Shown piece after piece: positions 7,999 to 18,336 of a stretch of DNA of 52,812 bases. Origin of the DNA: an uncultured Methylopila sp. (GTDB lineage: Bacteria > Pseudomonadota > Alphaproteobacteria > Rhizobiales > Methylopilaceae). The stretch's first letter is position 1. Each line of letters opens with the position of its first letter. The notes beneath the pieces were generated by a model. That model did not search any database, was not told where the DNA came from, and saw only the letters and a list, made by a program, of their open reading frames with translations. The DNA lies in the NCBI GenBank assembly GCA_902168115.1, contig CABHPB010000143.1, forward strand, positions 1 through 52,812. Direction: 5' to 3'. Both the position numbers and the translations under genes were made by a program.

Positions 7999-10743
7999 TC
8001 ACAGCGTGCGCTGCACTTCCGTGACGCGGTAGCACTCGATGACGTCGCCGGCGCGCATGTCCTGGTAGTTCTCGAAGGACATGCCGCATTCGGTGCCGGC
8101 GCGAACCTCCGGCACGTCGTCCTTGAAGCGCTTGAGCGTCGCGAGCTTGCCCTCGTGGATGACCACGTTGTCGCGGATGAGACGGACGCCGGCGCCCTTC
8201 TGCACGACGCCGTCGGTGATCAGGCAGCCCGCGATCTTGCCGACCTTCGAGACCGAGAAGATCTCGAGGATCTGAGCGTTGCCGAGGAACTCCTCGCGCC
8301 GCTCCGGCGAGAGCATGCCCGACATCGTCGACTTAATGTCGTCCACGAGGTCGTAGATGATGTTGTAGTAGCGGATCTCGGTGCCGGAACGGTCGGCCGC
8401 GTCCCGCGCCTCCTTCAGCGCGCGCACGTTGAAGCCGAGCACCGCCGCCTTCGAGGCCGCCGCCAGGATCACGTCGCTCTCGGTCACGCCGCCGGCGCCG
8501 GAGAGCAGGACGCGAACGCCCACCTCGTCGTTGCCGACCTTTTCGAGCGCCTGGACGATCGCCTCGACCGAGCCCTGCACGTCGCCCTTGATGACCAGCG
8601 GAAGCTCCTTCCGGCCGGCCGTCTTGATCTGCGACATCATCTCCTCGAGGCCCGAGACGCGCACCGTGGCGCGCGCCGCGGCCTGCTCGCGCCTCTGGCG
8701 CGTGCGGTACTCGGCGATCTCGCGGGCCCGGGCTTCGTTCTCGACCACCGCGAGGCGGTCGCCCGCCTCCGGCGCGCCGTTGAAGCCGAGGATCTCGACC
8801 GGGGTCGACGGGCCGGCCTCGGGAACCGTGCCGCCCTGGTCGTTGACCAGCACGCGCACGCGGCCCCATTCGGATCCGGCGACCACGATGTCGCCCTGGC
8901 GCAGCGTGCCGCGCTGGACGAGAACCGTCGCGACAGGGCCGCGACCGCGATCGAGCTTGGCCTCGATCACCGTGCCTTCGGCCGGACGGTCCGGATTGGC
9001 CTTGAGATCGAGGATTTCGGCCTGCAGCTGGATGATCTCCAGCAGCTTGTCGAGGTTGGTGCCCTCCTTGGCGGACACCTCGACCTCGAGCGTCTCGCCG
9101 CCGAGGCTCTCGACCTGGATCTCGTACTGCAGCAGGTCGGTGCGCACGCGCTGGATGTTGGCGTCCGGCTTGTCGATCTTGTTGATCGCCACGATGATCG
9201 GAACACCCGCCGCGCGGGCGTGGTTGATCGCCTCGGCCGTCTGCGGCTTCACGCCGTCGTCGGCCGCGACCACCAGCACCACGATGTCGGTCGACTTCGC
9301 GCCGCGCTGGCGCATCGCGGTGAAGGCGGCGTGGCCCGGCGTGTCGATGAAGGTGATCAGCCCGCCGAGCGGCGAGGTCACCTGGTAGGCGCCGATGTGC
9401 TGCGTGATGCCGCCGGCCTCGCCGCGCACCACGTTGGTGTGGCGGATCGCGTCGAGCAGCGACGTCTTGCCGTGGTCGACATGGCCCATGATCGTGACGA
9501 CCGGCGGACGCGGCAGAAGCTCCTCGTCGCTGCCGACCTCGCCGAACAGGCCTTCCTCGACGTCGGACTCCGCCACGCGGCGAACCGTGTGGCCGAGCTC
9601 TTCGGCGATCAGCTGGGCGGTGTCAGCGTCGATCAGCTCGTTGATCTTCTTCATCACGCCCTGCTTCATCAGCAGGCGCACGACGTCGACCGCGCGCTCC
9701 GACATGCGGTTCGCCAGTTCCTGAACGGTGATGGTCTCGGGGACCACGACCTCGCGGATCAGCTTCTCCTTCGGCTCCTGGTGGCCCTTGCCGGTCATGC
9801 GCTGCACGCGCCGACGGTAGGAGGCGACGGAGCGCGTGCGGTCCTCGCCGCCGGTCGCGGTCGCGATCGTGAGGCGGGTGCGCTCCTTCGGGGCCGACGG
9901 GCTGGTGCGCGTGGCGCGCTCGGGCTTGGCCGGCGTCGAGGGGCGCGGGCCGCCGCCGGGACGGCGCACGGCGCGCATCGGCTCGTCGCTCTCGGGAGCG
10001 GCCGGCGGACGGCGCGTGAAGCCGGGCGTCGGCGCGGCGCCGGCGGGACGCGGCGGACGCGGGCCGGCCGGGCGCTCGAAGGTCCGCTCCGCCGGGCGCG
10101 CCGCCGGACGGTCGCTGCGCTCCGGACGCTCGGTCCGCTCGGGCGCCGCGGGGGCGGCCGCCTGGGACGCGGCGGCCTGCTCCTCGCCGAAGCGCTTGGC
10201 GGCCTCGGCCTCGGCGCGACGGCGCGATTCCTCTTCCTGGACGCGGCGGGCGTCTTCCTCGCGCTTGCGGGCGGCGGCGGCCTGGCGCTCGCGCTCCTCC
10301 TCGGCCTCGCGCAGGATGCGGGTGCGGGCCTCGTCCTCGGCGCGCTTGCGGTCCTCGGCCTCGCGCTGCTTGGCGCCGGCGAGCGCCTGGGCGCGCGCGC
10401 CCATCTCGTCGGAGGTCAGCGTCCTCAGCACCATGCCGGAACTGGAGGAGCGGGGCGGCTGAGCGGGGCGAGCGGGAGCGGGCGCCGGCGCTTCGGCGCG
10501 CGGAGCGGGCGCCTGAGGCGCGGCCGGCTGGGCCGGGCGGCTCGGCGCGGCGGGCGTCACGGGCGCAGCCGGCTTGTCGCCGGGCCCGATGACGCGGCGC
10601 TTCACCTTCTCGACCACCACGGCGTTCGACCGCCCGTGGCTGAAGCTCTGGCGCACCATCCCGGACTCCGAAGATCGCTTCAGGGTGAGCGTCTTGGGGG
10701 TCGCGGTCAGCGTCTTGTCGCCGGGATTCTTCGTATCCGTCAT
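7999..10743 (-). CDS. infB: Translation initiation factor IF-2
   Basis: A 914-residue GTPase that places initiator tRNA on the 30S subunit and promotes subunit joining. The N-terminal third (1-320) is disordered: an Ala/Pro-rich stretch (50-105), a charged coiled-coil-like Arg/Glu region (110-190) and an Arg/Pro/Ala region (200-290). IF2_N follows (about 335-390). The G domain carries GHVDHGKT at 420-427, then DTPGHAAF and NKIDKPDA, followed by the beta-barrel, IF-2 core and C-terminal initiator-tRNA-binding domains. Length is normal for alphaproteobacteria. The start overlaps the upstream YlxR-like gene by four bases. Confidence 0.98.
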   Translation of the reverse strand: MTDTKNPGDKTLTATPKTLTLKRSSESGMVRQSFSHGRSNAVVVEKVKRRVIGPGDKPAAPVTPAAPSRPAQPAAPQAPAPRAEAPAPAPARPAQPPRSSSSGMVLRTLTSDEMGARAQALAGAKQREAEDRKRAEDEARTRILREAEEERERQAAAARKREEDARRVQEEESRRRAEAEAAKRFGEEQAAASQAAAPAAPERTERPERSDRPAARPAERTFERPAGPRPPRPAGAAPTPGFTRRPPAAPESDEPMRAVRRPGGGPRPSTPAKPERATRTSPSAPKERTRLTIATATGGEDRTRSVASYRRRVQRMTGKGHQEPKEKLIREVVVPETITVQELANRMSERAVDVVRLLMKQGVMKKINELIDADTAQLIAEELGHTVRRVAESDVEEGLFGEVGSDEELLPRPPVVTIMGHVDHGKTSLLDAIRHTNVVRGEAGGITQHIGAYQVTSPLGGLITFIDTPGHAAFTAMRQRGAKSTDIVVLVVAADDGVKPQTAEAINHARAAGVPIIVAINKIDKPDANIQRVRTDLLQYEIQVESLGGETLEVEVSAKEGTNLDKLLEIIQLQAEILDLKANPDRPAEGTVIEAKLDRGRGPVATVLVQRGTLRQGDIVVAGSEWGRVRVLVNDQGGTVPEAGPSTPVEILGFNGAPEAGDRLAVVENEARAREIAEYRTRQRREQAAARATVRVSGLEEMMSQIKTAGRKELPLVIKGDVQGSVEAIVQALEKVGNDEVGVRVLLSGAGGVTESDVILAAASKAAVLGFNVRALKEARDAADRSGTEIRYYNIIYDLVDDIKSTMSGMLSPERREEFLGNAQILEIFSVSKVGKIAGCLITDGVVQKGAGVRLIRDNVVIHEGKLATLKRFKDDVPEVRAGTECGMSFENYQDMRAGDVIECYRVTEVQRTL

Positions 10744-11507
10744 GCCCTGTCCGTTTCTGCGGGCCTGTCGCCCGAACCTTCGTTCGACGGCCGGGCGTCT
10801 TCGCCACGGCCGGGCCCTTCGTCTGGTCCTGTTCGGTCCATGCCTAGATAGCGCGCGAGAGCGTCGTATCGCGCGAGAAAGGCGGCGCTGACGGGGCCTG
10901 CGAGCAGCGCAGCGTGTACCACATTCGACCGCCCCAACGCCAAGTCCAATTCGACGCCGGAAAACAGCCGGACCGAGGGGATCTCGCTCTTGCCGGCGCG
11001 GCGCGCGGCCTGGCCGAGCTTGCGGACGCCGTCGTCGGAGGCGTCGCTTGCATGGACGAGCGCCGCGACCGGCTCCTGAAGCACCGCCGCCTCGACCTTG
11101 GCGAAGCCGGTCACCGCGAGCCCCGCCTTGTTGACGAAGCCGAGCATGGCGAGGGCCTGGCGCTCCAGCAGCGCGGCGACCTGCGCGTCGAGCGCCGGGT
11201 CGGCGGTCGCTGCGTCCTTGAAGCCGCGCGAGAAGGCTTTCTTCCTGACCGCGAGCCGGACGGCCTCGGCGGTGGCCGTCACCCAGACGCCGCGGCCGGG
11301 GAGGGCGCGCTTCAGGTCCGGGACGACCGTTCCGTCCGGCGCGCGGACGAAGCGGATCAGTTCTTCGGAGGGGCGAACCTCACGGGTCGCGACGCAGGTG
11401 CGCTCAGGCGCCTTGCGGTCATCCTCGCGGCGCGACGCGCGCGCGCCCGCGCCGCCGGATACATCCGGCGACAGGACAGGCGCAGCGATCGTCGCATCCG
11501 CGGTCAG
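10740..11507 (-). CDS. YlxR (DUF448)-L7Ae-like RNA-binding fusion protein, CTG start
   Basis: This is the gene normally found between nusA and infB. From the proposed start it encodes 255 residues. The YlxR/DUF448 domain covers about 34-110, with RTCVATREV at 36-44 and GRGVW at 71-75. An L7Ae-like domain follows, about 125-220 ([18 protein letters not shown]...), then an acidic tail. The frame is open back to a TGA at 11529, but that stretch holds no ATG, GTG or TTG before the YlxR motif. The first usable codon is CTG at 11507, with AGGA eight bases upstream. The GTG at 11282 would delete almost the whole YlxR domain and is unlikely. The stop overlaps infB (ATGA). Its role in other bacteria is ribosome- or RNase P-associated RNA binding. 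Confidence 0.88.
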   Translation of the reverse strand: MTADATIAAPVLSPDVSGGAGARASRREDDRKAPERTCVATREVRPSEELIRFVRAPDGTVVPDLKRALPGRGVWVTATAEAVRLAVRKKAFSRGFKDAATADPALDAQVAALLERQALAMLGFVNKAGLAVTGFAKVEAAVLQEPVAALVHASDASDDGVRKLGQAARRAGKSEIPSVRLFSGVELDLALGRSNVVHAALLAGPVSAAFLARYDALARYLGMDRTGPDEGPGRGEDARPSNEGSGDRPAETDRA

Positions 11508-11534
11508 TTGTCCGTTCCTTCGTTGCTCTCAGGC

Positions 11535-13142
11535 TCACGCCTGAGCGGGCTCTGCGGCCCCTTCTTCTTCTTCCGCCTGCGCCGGGGCGAGGTCTTCCTC
11601 GGTGATCCAGCCGGCCTTCAGGCGCGCCTGCATGACGAGCTGCTCGGCGTCGGCGCGATCGATGTCGAAGCCGTCCAGCGCGCCCGCCTCGCGGCGCGGC
11701 TCCGGACCGGAGCGGTCGATCCAGCCGACGAGGTCGTCGGTCGCGCAGCCGGCGAGATCGTCGACCGTCTTGATGTCGTTTTCGCCGAAGGCGACGAGCA
11801 TCGCCGTGGTGACGCCCGGAACCTCCTTGAGCTCGTCCTCGACGCCGAGTTCGCGGCGCCGCATGTCGTGCTCGGCCTCGATGCGGGCGAGATAGTCGAC
11901 GGCGCGGTTCTGGATCTCGGCCCCCATCTCCTCGTCGAAGCCCTCGATCTGCGCGAGTTCGGCGACCTCGACGAAGGCAAGCTCCTCGATCGAAGTGAAG
12001 CCTTCGGCCGCGAGCAGCTGGCCGAGCGTCTCGTCGACGTCGAGCGCCTCCATGAACAGCTGGGAGCGCGACACGAACTCCTTCTGGCGCCGCTCGCTCT
12101 CCTCGGCCTCGGTCAGGATGTCGATGTCCCAGCCGGTGAGCTGGGAGGCTAGGCGGACATTCTGACCACGCCGACCAATTGCGAGCGACAGCTGGTCGTC
12201 GGGCACGACGACCTCGATCTTCTCAGAATCCTCGTCGAGCACGACCTTGACCACATGGGCCGGCTGCAGCGCGTTGACGATGAAGGTCGCGGCGTCCGGC
12301 GACCACGGGATGATGTCGATCTTCTCGCCCTGCAGCTCCTGCACCACCGCCTGCACGCGCGAGCCGCGCATGCCGACGCAGGCGCCGACCGGGTCGATCG
12401 ACGAGTCCCGCGAGATGACCGCGATCTTGGCGCGCGAGCCGGGGTCGCGAGCGACCGCCTTGATCTCGATGACGCCGTCGTAGATCTCCGGGACTTCCTG
12501 GGCGAACAGCTTCGCCATGAACTGCGGATGCGTGCGCGACAGGAAGATCTGCGGGCCGCGCGGCTCGCGGCGCACGTCGTAGACATAGGCGCGGACGCGA
12601 TCGCCGACGCGGAACAGCTCGCGCGGGAGCAGCTCGTCGCGCCGCACGATCGCCTCGCCGCGGCCGAGATCGACGATGACGTTGCCGTATTCGACGCGCT
12701 TCACCAGCCCGTTCACGATGTCGCCGATGCGGTCCTTGTACTCCTGGTACTGGCGGTCGCGCTCGGCGTCGCGGACCTTCTGGACGATGACCTGCTTGGC
12801 CGACTGCGCGGCGATGCGGCCGAAATCGAACGGCGGCAGCGTCTCGGCGATGAAGTCGCCGGGCTGGGCGGCCGGGTTCTTCTTGCGGGCGTCCTCGACC
12901 GCGATCTCGATGTTGTCGTTGTCGACCAGGTCGACCACCAGCATCAGACGCGACAGCCGGATCTCGCCCGACTTCGGATTGATCTCGGCGCGGATTTCGG
13001 TCTCCTGGCCGTAGCGCGAGCGCGCGGCCTTCTGGATCGCGTCCTCCATGGCCTCGAGCACGATGGACTTGTCGATCACCTTCTCACGGGCGACCGCTTC
13101 GGCGATCTGCAAGAGCTCGAGCCGGTTGGCGCTGACCGCCAT
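11535..13142 (-). CDS. nusA: Transcription termination/antitermination factor NusA
   Basis: A 535-residue RNA-polymerase-binding factor acting in pausing, termination and rRNA antitermination. The N-terminal domain (1-130) starts MAVSANRLELLQIAEAVARE. It is followed by S1 (about 138-203), KH1 (loop GMRG near 257) and KH2 (GRRGQN at 323-328), then two C-terminal acidic helix-hairpin-helix repeats and an acidic tail. I chose the ATG at 13142 because GGAGG sits seven bases upstream. The GTG at 13151, which overlaps the rimP stop, has its GGAG immediately adjacent and is badly spaced. The C-terminal repeats match those of other proteobacteria. Confidence 0.97.
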   Translation of the reverse strand: MAVSANRLELLQIAEAVAREKVIDKSIVLEAMEDAIQKAARSRYGQETEIRAEINPKSGEIRLSRLMLVVDLVDNDNIEIAVEDARKKNPAAQPGDFIAETLPPFDFGRIAAQSAKQVIVQKVRDAERDRQYQEYKDRIGDIVNGLVKRVEYGNVIVDLGRGEAIVRRDELLPRELFRVGDRVRAYVYDVRREPRGPQIFLSRTHPQFMAKLFAQEVPEIYDGVIEIKAVARDPGSRAKIAVISRDSSIDPVGACVGMRGSRVQAVVQELQGEKIDIIPWSPDAATFIVNALQPAHVVKVVLDEDSEKIEVVVPDDQLSLAIGRRGQNVRLASQLTGWDIDILTEAEESERRQKEFVSRSQLFMEALDVDETLGQLLAAEGFTSIEELAFVEVAELAQIEGFDEEMGAEIQNRAVDYLARIEAEHDMRRRELGVEDELKEVPGVTTAMLVAFGENDIKTVDDLAGCATDDLVGWIDRSGPEPRREAGALDGFDIDRADAEQLVMQARLKAGWITEEDLAPAQAEEEEGAAEPAQA

Positions 13143-13147
13143 CGTCG

Positions 13148-13843
13148 TCACCTCCGTTTCGCGCCGGCTTTACGGCCGGTCGCATTGGTCTTGTCGTCCC
13201 GCGCGACGGCAGGGCCGTCGTCGGTCGCGGGTTCATCGTCGGACTCCTCGGGCGCGCGGCCGGCGGCTTTCGCCCGGCGCAGCGCCTCGCGGATCAACTC
13301 GTCCGTCAGGATCAGCCGCGCCTCGCCGACATCGGAGATCGGCAGTTTTACGCGCGGGTTCTCGTCCTTGGACGGATCGTCACGTCGCAGCAGCGCGAGC
13401 TGCCCCTCGACGCCCTCCAGAATTCCCTTGAAGCGCTTCCGGCCGTCGACCGGAACCTCCATCTCGACCTTGCACAGATGTCCGGCCCAGCGCGCGAAGT
13501 CCGAGACGCGCACCAGCGGCCGGTCGATGCCCGGCGAGGACATTTCCAGATTGTAGGCGCGGTCGATCGGGTCCTCGATGTCGAGCACCGGCGAGATCGC
13601 CTTCGACGCAGCCTCGCAGTCCTCGACCGTGAAGGTGCCGTCGGCGCGCTCGGCCATGATCTGGAGCGTGTAGCCGTCCCGTCCGGAGCTCTTCACCCGC
13701 ACCACCCGGAAGCCGAGATCGATCAGCGTCGGCGCGACGATCGCCGCGACGCGCGCGTCGACGCCGGTCTCGGTGACGAGGCGCGGTTCGTCGAGCGGGC
13801 TGTCGATGTCTGTCGCGATCTCTCGCGCGGTGGCGTCGGCCAT
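13148..13843 (-). CDS. rimP: Ribosome maturation factor RimP
   Basis: A 231-residue protein needed for 30S subunit assembly. The conserved core includes [40 protein letters not shown], and [14 protein letters not shown]. The C-terminal SH3-like domain contains GRKRFKGIL. The last roughly 40 residues are a charged, low-complexity extension, longer than in E. coli. It is the first gene of the operon; AAGGAT precedes the ATG at 13843. The 122-bp gap upstream should hold the operon promoter, but I cannot pick a convincing -35/-10 pair. Confidence 0.97.
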   Translation of the reverse strand: MADATAREIATDIDSPLDEPRLVTETGVDARVAAIVAPTLIDLGFRVVRVKSSGRDGYTLQIMAERADGTFTVEDCEAASKAISPVLDIEDPIDRAYNLEMSSPGIDRPLVRVSDFARWAGHLCKVEMEVPVDGRKRFKGILEGVEGQLALLRRDDPSKDENPRVKLPISDVGEARLILTDELIREALRRAKAAGRAPEESDDEPATDDGPAVARDDKTNATGRKAGAKRR

Positions 13844-13965
13844 AAGATCCTTGGATGCCGGTAATGCGGTTTTGGGGCGGATCCTTTCGGACCCACCCTC
13901 GATAAAGCCCCGATCGAGCCCATCGACGATGTCAGTGAACGGAGCGTGATATACGCGCTTCGGCC

Positions 13966-15138
13966 TCAGGCCGCAAGGTCGGCGGCGCTGGCGCGGCGCG
14001 CTTCGCGCTCGACGGGACGCGCCGCGCGCCAGACGTCGGCCGGCAGTTTCGCCAGATGCCAGCGGTAGATCTCGCCGAGGCGGCCGTCGCCGACGCCGTG
14101 GTTCGACACCAGCTGAAGGATGTCCGGGCCGGGGTTCCAGTTGCCCTCGATCAGCATCGGGCCGTCCGCCGACAGGCCGATGTCCCAGCCGACGACGTTG
14201 AAGCCCTCGCGGAAGACCTCGTGGGCGCGCACGGCCAGCGCCTGGGCCCCGGCGAGGTCCGGTACGCGCACGCCGCGCAGCCGTGCGCCGGTCGCCGGAT
14301 GGCGGTCGAAGCGCTCCAGCCTGCCGGCGACGCGGCGCAGTCCGAAGCGGATGCGGCCGTCGCGGTCGACGCCGGCGGCGATGTTGCCGGCGTTGAAGTT
14401 GTCGACGGCGCGCGGGCCGCCGCCATTGAGGCGGATCACGAGGCCGCAGACCTCGATCGCGCCGGCCTCGTTGACGGCCGTCATGACGCGCAACGTCGGC
14501 AGCGCGCCGGGCGAGAGCGGGACGAGGTCGGGATGGCTTTCCGCGATGCGCTGCAGGACGCCGCCGCCGGACACCGCGGCGCGGATCTTCTGGAGCGCCT
14601 CGATGGCGCCGAGAAGGACGCCGCCCGACCTCCAGCCGTCGCCTTCCCGGCGAAAACCTTCGATCCCCGCGCCCTTCGAGGCGTAGTTCGGCTTGGCGAT
14701 GACGGCCGCCTCACCGGCGAGCCAGGTTTCGAGCCCGCTCTCGGGTCCGGAAAAGTCCGGCGGGATCGGCAGGCCGGCGGCGCGGCAGCGCTCTGCGAAC
14801 AGGCGTTTGTTCTTGAGCGGGTTGGCCTGAAGCGGATAGGCGCCGGGATTGATCAGGCGGTGCATGCCCTTGCGGGCCGCCATGCCGAGATGGGCGGCGC
14901 GGTCGGGCGCGCGCTCGAACAGGCGTTCCTCGCCCTTGTCCCAGCCGTGGCGCCAGGCGGCGCGGTCGCGGAAGGCGGTGCGGGCGGCCTCGCCACAGGC
15001 GAGCGCGAGCGCCATGGCGCGGTCGGCCGTGGACCAGTGCCGCCAGAGCTGCTCGAAATAAAGCGCGGTGAGGTCGCGCGGCGCGGGCTCGGCGGCGCCG
15101 ACCAGCAGGCGCGGCGGGATGACCCGGAGCGTCAGCAT
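13966..15138 (-). CDS. Sugar-transfer-associated ATP-grasp family protein
   Basis: A 390-residue protein with ATP-grasp features: a nucleotide-binding strand [18 protein letters not shown] (about 145-162), [15 protein letters not shown] in the middle, and a metal-binding end [21 protein letters not shown] with the expected E-x-N pair. The overall pattern recalls the sugar-transfer-associated ATP-grasp group found in polysaccharide loci. ATP-grasp enzymes join a carboxylate to an amine or thiol through an acyl-phosphate; the substrates here are unknown. It is the last gene of a four-gene minus-strand run, separated by one base from the nucleotidyltransferase gene, so co-translation is likely. 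No signal peptide is visible. Confidence 0.8.
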   Translation of the reverse strand: MLTLRVIPPRLLVGAAEPAPRDLTALYFEQLWRHWSTADRAMALALACGEAARTAFRDRAAWRHGWDKGEERLFERAPDRAAHLGMAARKGMHRLINPGAYPLQANPLKNKRLFAERCRAAGLPIPPDFSGPESGLETWLAGEAAVIAKPNYASKGAGIEGFRREGDGWRSGGVLLGAIEALQKIRAAVSGGGVLQRIAESHPDLVPLSPGALPTLRVMTAVNEAGAIEVCGLVIRLNGGGPRAVDNFNAGNIAAGVDRDGRIRFGLRRVAGRLERFDRHPATGARLRGVRVPDLAGAQALAVRAHEVFREGFNVVGWDIGLSADGPMLIEGNWNPGPDILQLVSNHGVGDGRLGEIYRWHLAKLPADVWRAARPVEREARRASAADLAA

Positions 15139-15139
15139 A

Positions 15140-15958
15140 TTACGCCGCCTTCTGCGCCGCGCCGCGTTCCCGGCGCGCCGCGATTACCTCCTCGGCCACC
15201 TTCCTGCTGCGCTCGTGGTCGACGTCGATCGCGGTCGCGCCGTCGCTCATGATCACCGGACGCATCGCAAGGCCGAAGCGGCGCGAGAGCCGTCGAAAGC
15301 TGTCGTCGAGCCGCGTCAGGCCGTAGCGGAAGCGGACGATCTCGATCACGCCGGCGAGGCCGAAGGCGTTCACCACCCGCATCGGATGCTTCACGAACTG
15401 CCCGCCGGAGCGGAACAGCTCCGCTGGGGCGAGCGCCCTCACCGAGCCGATCCAGTAGGCGTTGCAGTTGGAGTATTCGCCGCAGGCGCAGCGATAGAAC
15501 TTGCGCTGCCCGTCCGGGTGGGCGGCGAGCACAGCCTCGCGCCGCGCCATCGCGACGGCGACGTCGGCGTCCCCGGCGCGCGCCTCGATCTCCTCGATGG
15601 AGGCGGTCGACAGCAGCACGTTGTCGGAGGTCGTGATCAGGACGGGGAAGGTGAGTCGGTCGAGCGCCGTCAGCACGCTGTCGACGAGGTTCTTCGAGGC
15701 GTCGACGACGACGAGGCGGCCGCTCGCCATCAGCGCCGCGATCTCCGGGACCTGCTCGATCTCCGAGCCTGCGTTGATCGAGACCACGATCCGGCCGACC
15801 CGCTCGCTCGCGGCGAGCGCCTCGAGCACGTGGACGACCATCGGGCGGCCGGCGACCGGCGCGAGCGACTTGAACTTCAGGCCGACCGCCTCGGCGAGCG
15901 GATCGATCGAACCTTCGCGCTGGCCGGCGAGGACGAGCGCGGAGAAGCTCCCGCTCAC
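15140..15958 (-). CDS. Nucleotidyltransferase (NTP_transferase/MobA-like) family protein
   Basis: A 272-residue protein whose N terminus fits the nucleotidyltransferase Rossmann fold: strand ALVLAGQREGS, then KFKSLAPVAGRPMVVHVLEAL, the usual lysine and GxPM motif. A later DN pair in LITTSDNVLL fits the metal-binding aspartate region. Such enzymes attach NMP or CMP groups to sugar phosphates, choline phosphate or cofactors. It starts at GTG (15958), overlapping the upstream ATP-grasp stop by four bases (GTGA). It contains several cysteines in the middle (CACGEYSNCNAYW), unusual for this fold and possibly functional. The donor and acceptor cannot be predicted. Confidence 0.8.
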   Translation of the reverse strand: MSGSFSALVLAGQREGSIDPLAEAVGLKFKSLAPVAGRPMVVHVLEALAASERVGRIVVSINAGSEIEQVPEIAALMASGRLVVVDASKNLVDSVLTALDRLTFPVLITTSDNVLLSTASIEEIEARAGDADVAVAMARREAVLAAHPDGQRKFYRCACGEYSNCNAYWIGSVRALAPAELFRSGGQFVKHPMRVVNAFGLAGVIEIVRFRYGLTRLDDSFRRLSRRFGLAMRPVIMSDGATAIDVDHERSRKVAEEVIAARRERGAAQKAA

Positions 15959-16998
15959 GCGGCGATCTCGACCGCGTTCCGGGCGATGACGCCCTGCCGG
16001 GTCATGCTGTGCGCGACGATCGACTCGACCAGCGTCGCGTGACCGACCCCGAGCGAGGCGGCCGAGCGCGAAATGCTCTTCCGGGACCAGAGATTGCAGG
16101 AGAGGTTGACTTCCATGAAGGCGAGGTCGCCGTTCTTGGGGTCGTAGCGGAACTCGAAGCGGCCGTAGTCGAAGGGCCAGAGCTCTTTCGACAGCGCGCG
16201 CGAATGCATCTTGAGCCGCGCGACAAGGATCGGGTCGTCGACGACGCTCAAGGGGTCGCTGTCCTTGACGAGCTGCGGGGTCAGCGCCCGCTTTTCCTCG
16301 TAGGACCGCATCTCGCCGGGCGTCTCCGGCGTGTGCGCCATCGGGGGCAGGAACCAGGGCGCGGCCCCCGAGCCGCCGACCACGGGCGCGGCGACGTCGA
16401 GGATCGGATGGTAGGCCTCGACGATCACGTCGTGGCCAAGCTGGTGCAGCTGCTCGACATGTCGTCGGCCTTCCGACCAGCTGTCGACGATCTTGACGCC
16501 CCAGGAGGCGGAGGAGGCGTTCGGCTTCACGACGAGCCGCTCGGCGGCGAATGTCGGCTCGGCGATCGGCAGGCCGATGCGGCAGGAGATCCAGTCCGGG
16601 GTCGGCACGCCGTGCAGGCGGGCGATCACCTTCGACAGGTGCTTGTCGTCGGCAAGGCCCCGGATGATCGGGCTCGCGCCGAGGAACGGGACGCTGCGGC
16701 GCGCGAGCATCAGCGGCGCGAGCATCTCGCTGTTCTGGAACCCGGCGCGGTTCAGCAGGGTGAAGACGAAGTCGACCTCGGGCCGCGTCTCGATCTCGGA
16801 GAAGTCGTTGGCGACGACGACGTCGAGGCCGATTTCCTCGAGCGTCGTGCGGAGCTCGTGGTGGTAGATCGCGTGATTGCCGTCGACCGGGTCGGGCGCG
16901 CCGACGCTGCGGGCGTGCTTGGCGAGCAGCATAACGCGCAGCCGGGCCTTGTCGGCCTCGGGGATCGTCGCGGGGATGAATTCGGGTCGGTCAAGCAT
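15955..16998 (-). CDS. ATP-grasp protein, D-Ala-D-Ala-ligase-like
   Basis: A 347-residue ATP-grasp enzyme. The N-terminal domain has VDFVFTLLNRAGF..SEMLAPLML and VPFLGASP, typical of the D-Ala-D-Ala ligase layout. Next come LVVKPNASSASWGVKIV (ATP-binding strand and loop) and the terminal metal-binding strand LAFMEVNLSCNLWS. This is not a housekeeping Ddl: the conserved serine/tyrosine pattern of the ligase pocket is altered, and it lies with an NTP transferase rather than with mur genes. It probably ligates a carboxylate to an amino group on a small molecule or sugar. It shares four bases with the following nucleotidyltransferase, which argues for one pathway. Confidence 0.8.
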   Translation of the reverse strand: MLDRPEFIPATIPEADKARLRVMLLAKHARSVGAPDPVDGNHAIYHHELRTTLEEIGLDVVVANDFSEIETRPEVDFVFTLLNRAGFQNSEMLAPLMLARRSVPFLGASPIIRGLADDKHLSKVIARLHGVPTPDWISCRIGLPIAEPTFAAERLVVKPNASSASWGVKIVDSWSEGRRHVEQLHQLGHDVIVEAYHPILDVAAPVVGGSGAAPWFLPPMAHTPETPGEMRSYEEKRALTPQLVKDSDPLSVVDDPILVARLKMHSRALSKELWPFDYGRFEFRYDPKNGDLAFMEVNLSCNLWSRKSISRSAASLGVGHATLVESIVAHSMTRQGVIARNAVEIAA

Positions 16999-17067
16999 GC
17001 CGCGAGGCTACCGCCGACGAATGACCCGTCGGCGACGGATCGATCACGGGAAGATGACGCGCTTACC

Positions 17068-18171
17068 TCAAGGGCGTCCGAGGCTCGCAAGGGTCCGGAC
17101 TCTGGCCGCGGTCTCCGCGAGCTCGTCCTCGGCGAGTCGCTTCAGTGATCCGCCGCCGGACAGAAGACCGTCTCGCTCAAGGGCATTCATATAGCCGGCT
17201 ATATTTCTGTTCGACCGGATCAGGCCGGCTCCGACCAGGTCGTCCAGACCCATTTTCACGCCGCCGACGGTCGCGCCGGCGTATGCGATCGCCCTCAGCG
17301 CGCGCAGACGCGCACTGGGCCGGACCGGCAGCCGGAACAGCTCGACCGGCCGCGTCGTCGCCGCAGCCTCGACGACCATGGAAACGCTGTCGTCCGTGAC
17401 GAGAAACGCTTCGGCTGAGGCGAGGAAGGTCCGATAGCGGTTCGGGCCTTCTCGGTAGAAGGAGGTTCGCACGGGAACGTCGGCGCCATGCAGCGCCGCG
17501 CGCAGCGCCTCGGCGGCGGCGCGGCCGGTGCGCGGCGAGGTCGCGACGAGCAGCGACCCGCCGGTAGTCCGGACGCGGTCGAGCGCAGTCTCGGCGAAGT
17601 CTCGCGCGACGTCCGCGTCGAGCCGTTGCGGCGGCTCGGCGCCGCCCAGGATCGCGGCGAGCCTCGGCGCAGGCAAGGCGGTAAGCTCGGGGTCGGCTCC
17701 TACGAAATCCATTGAAATCGCAGTAGCGGGAAGCCGGCAAACAAAAACGTTGGGCCGCGCCGGAAGCCCATATTGCGGCGTGGTGACGACGAGGTCGAAC
17801 CAGTCGAGCGGCGCCTGCGGCCGGCCGAGATGCACCAGCCGGGTCCGCCCGCCCGAGGCCCGGCGAATCCAGAACGCCGCGGGCACGGCGCGCTTGCCCG
17901 ACGTCACGACGACCCGCGGCCATGGCGGCGCGAGTTCGGCGCGCGACGCGCGGGTCAGGGTGAACAGCGAGCCGCCGGGAAGCGCGTTCTGCAGGGCGCC
18001 CAGCGCGTTGAAGCGCGGCCGGAGCAGGCGCGCCGGCAGGCCGGTCGCCCCGATCACGGCCTCGATCATGGCGTTGTCGCCGCGCCGGTTGCCGAGCAGG
18101 CCCCAGATCGCGGCGCCGGCTGGAGGGGTGAAGGCGATCGGGTCGTCGAAATCGGAAAAGAGGGCGGCCAT
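17068..18171 (-). CDS. ELM1/GtrOC1-family (DUF1022) protein, putative glycosyltransferase
   Basis: A 367-residue protein matching the family named after plant mitochondrial fission protein ELM1. Diagnostic blocks are [11 protein letters not shown] near the start, [37 protein letters not shown], and [21 protein letters not shown] near the end; the last resembles nucleotide-sugar binding regions of GT-B glycosyltransferases. Bacterial members are often near lipid A or polysaccharide genes, but their reaction is not established. It is the first gene of the cluster that continues with ATP-grasp, nucleotidyltransferase and ATP-grasp genes, 69 bp away. No membrane segment is evident. Confidence 0.85.
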   Translation of the reverse strand: MAALFSDFDDPIAFTPPAGAAIWGLLGNRRGDNAMIEAVIGATGLPARLLRPRFNALGALQNALPGGSLFTLTRASRAELAPPWPRVVVTSGKRAVPAAFWIRRASGGRTRLVHLGRPQAPLDWFDLVVTTPQYGLPARPNVFVCRLPATAISMDFVGADPELTALPAPRLAAILGGAEPPQRLDADVARDFAETALDRVRTTGGSLLVATSPRTGRAAAEALRAALHGADVPVRTSFYREGPNRYRTFLASAEAFLVTDDSVSMVVEAAATTRPVELFRLPVRPSARLRALRAIAYAGATVGGVKMGLDDLVGAGLIRSNRNIAGYMNALERDGLLSGGGSLKRLAEDELAETAARVRTLASLGRP

Positions 18172-18336
18172 GCGGACGCGGCGTGCCGGATGCGGGAAAA
18201 ACAGCCTCGCAAACTAGCCGTGGTCCGTGACGTCGGCGTAACGGCGCGACCGCGCCCTTCGTCGACAGACCAATCCTGCGCCGTCGTCCTATCTGAGATG
18301 CCCCGGCCTCGCCGGAGCAAACAGAGGACATCGCCG

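Noticed and set aside
8155-10851. 898-residue plus-strand reading frame
   Set aside because: It is antisense to infB, consists of Arg/Leu/Ala-rich text with no motifs, and arises from high GC in the infB frame.
11282-11282. GTG start for the YlxR-like gene
   Set aside because: Starting here would delete the conserved RTCVATREV and GRGVW motifs, which are clearly encoded upstream in the same frame.
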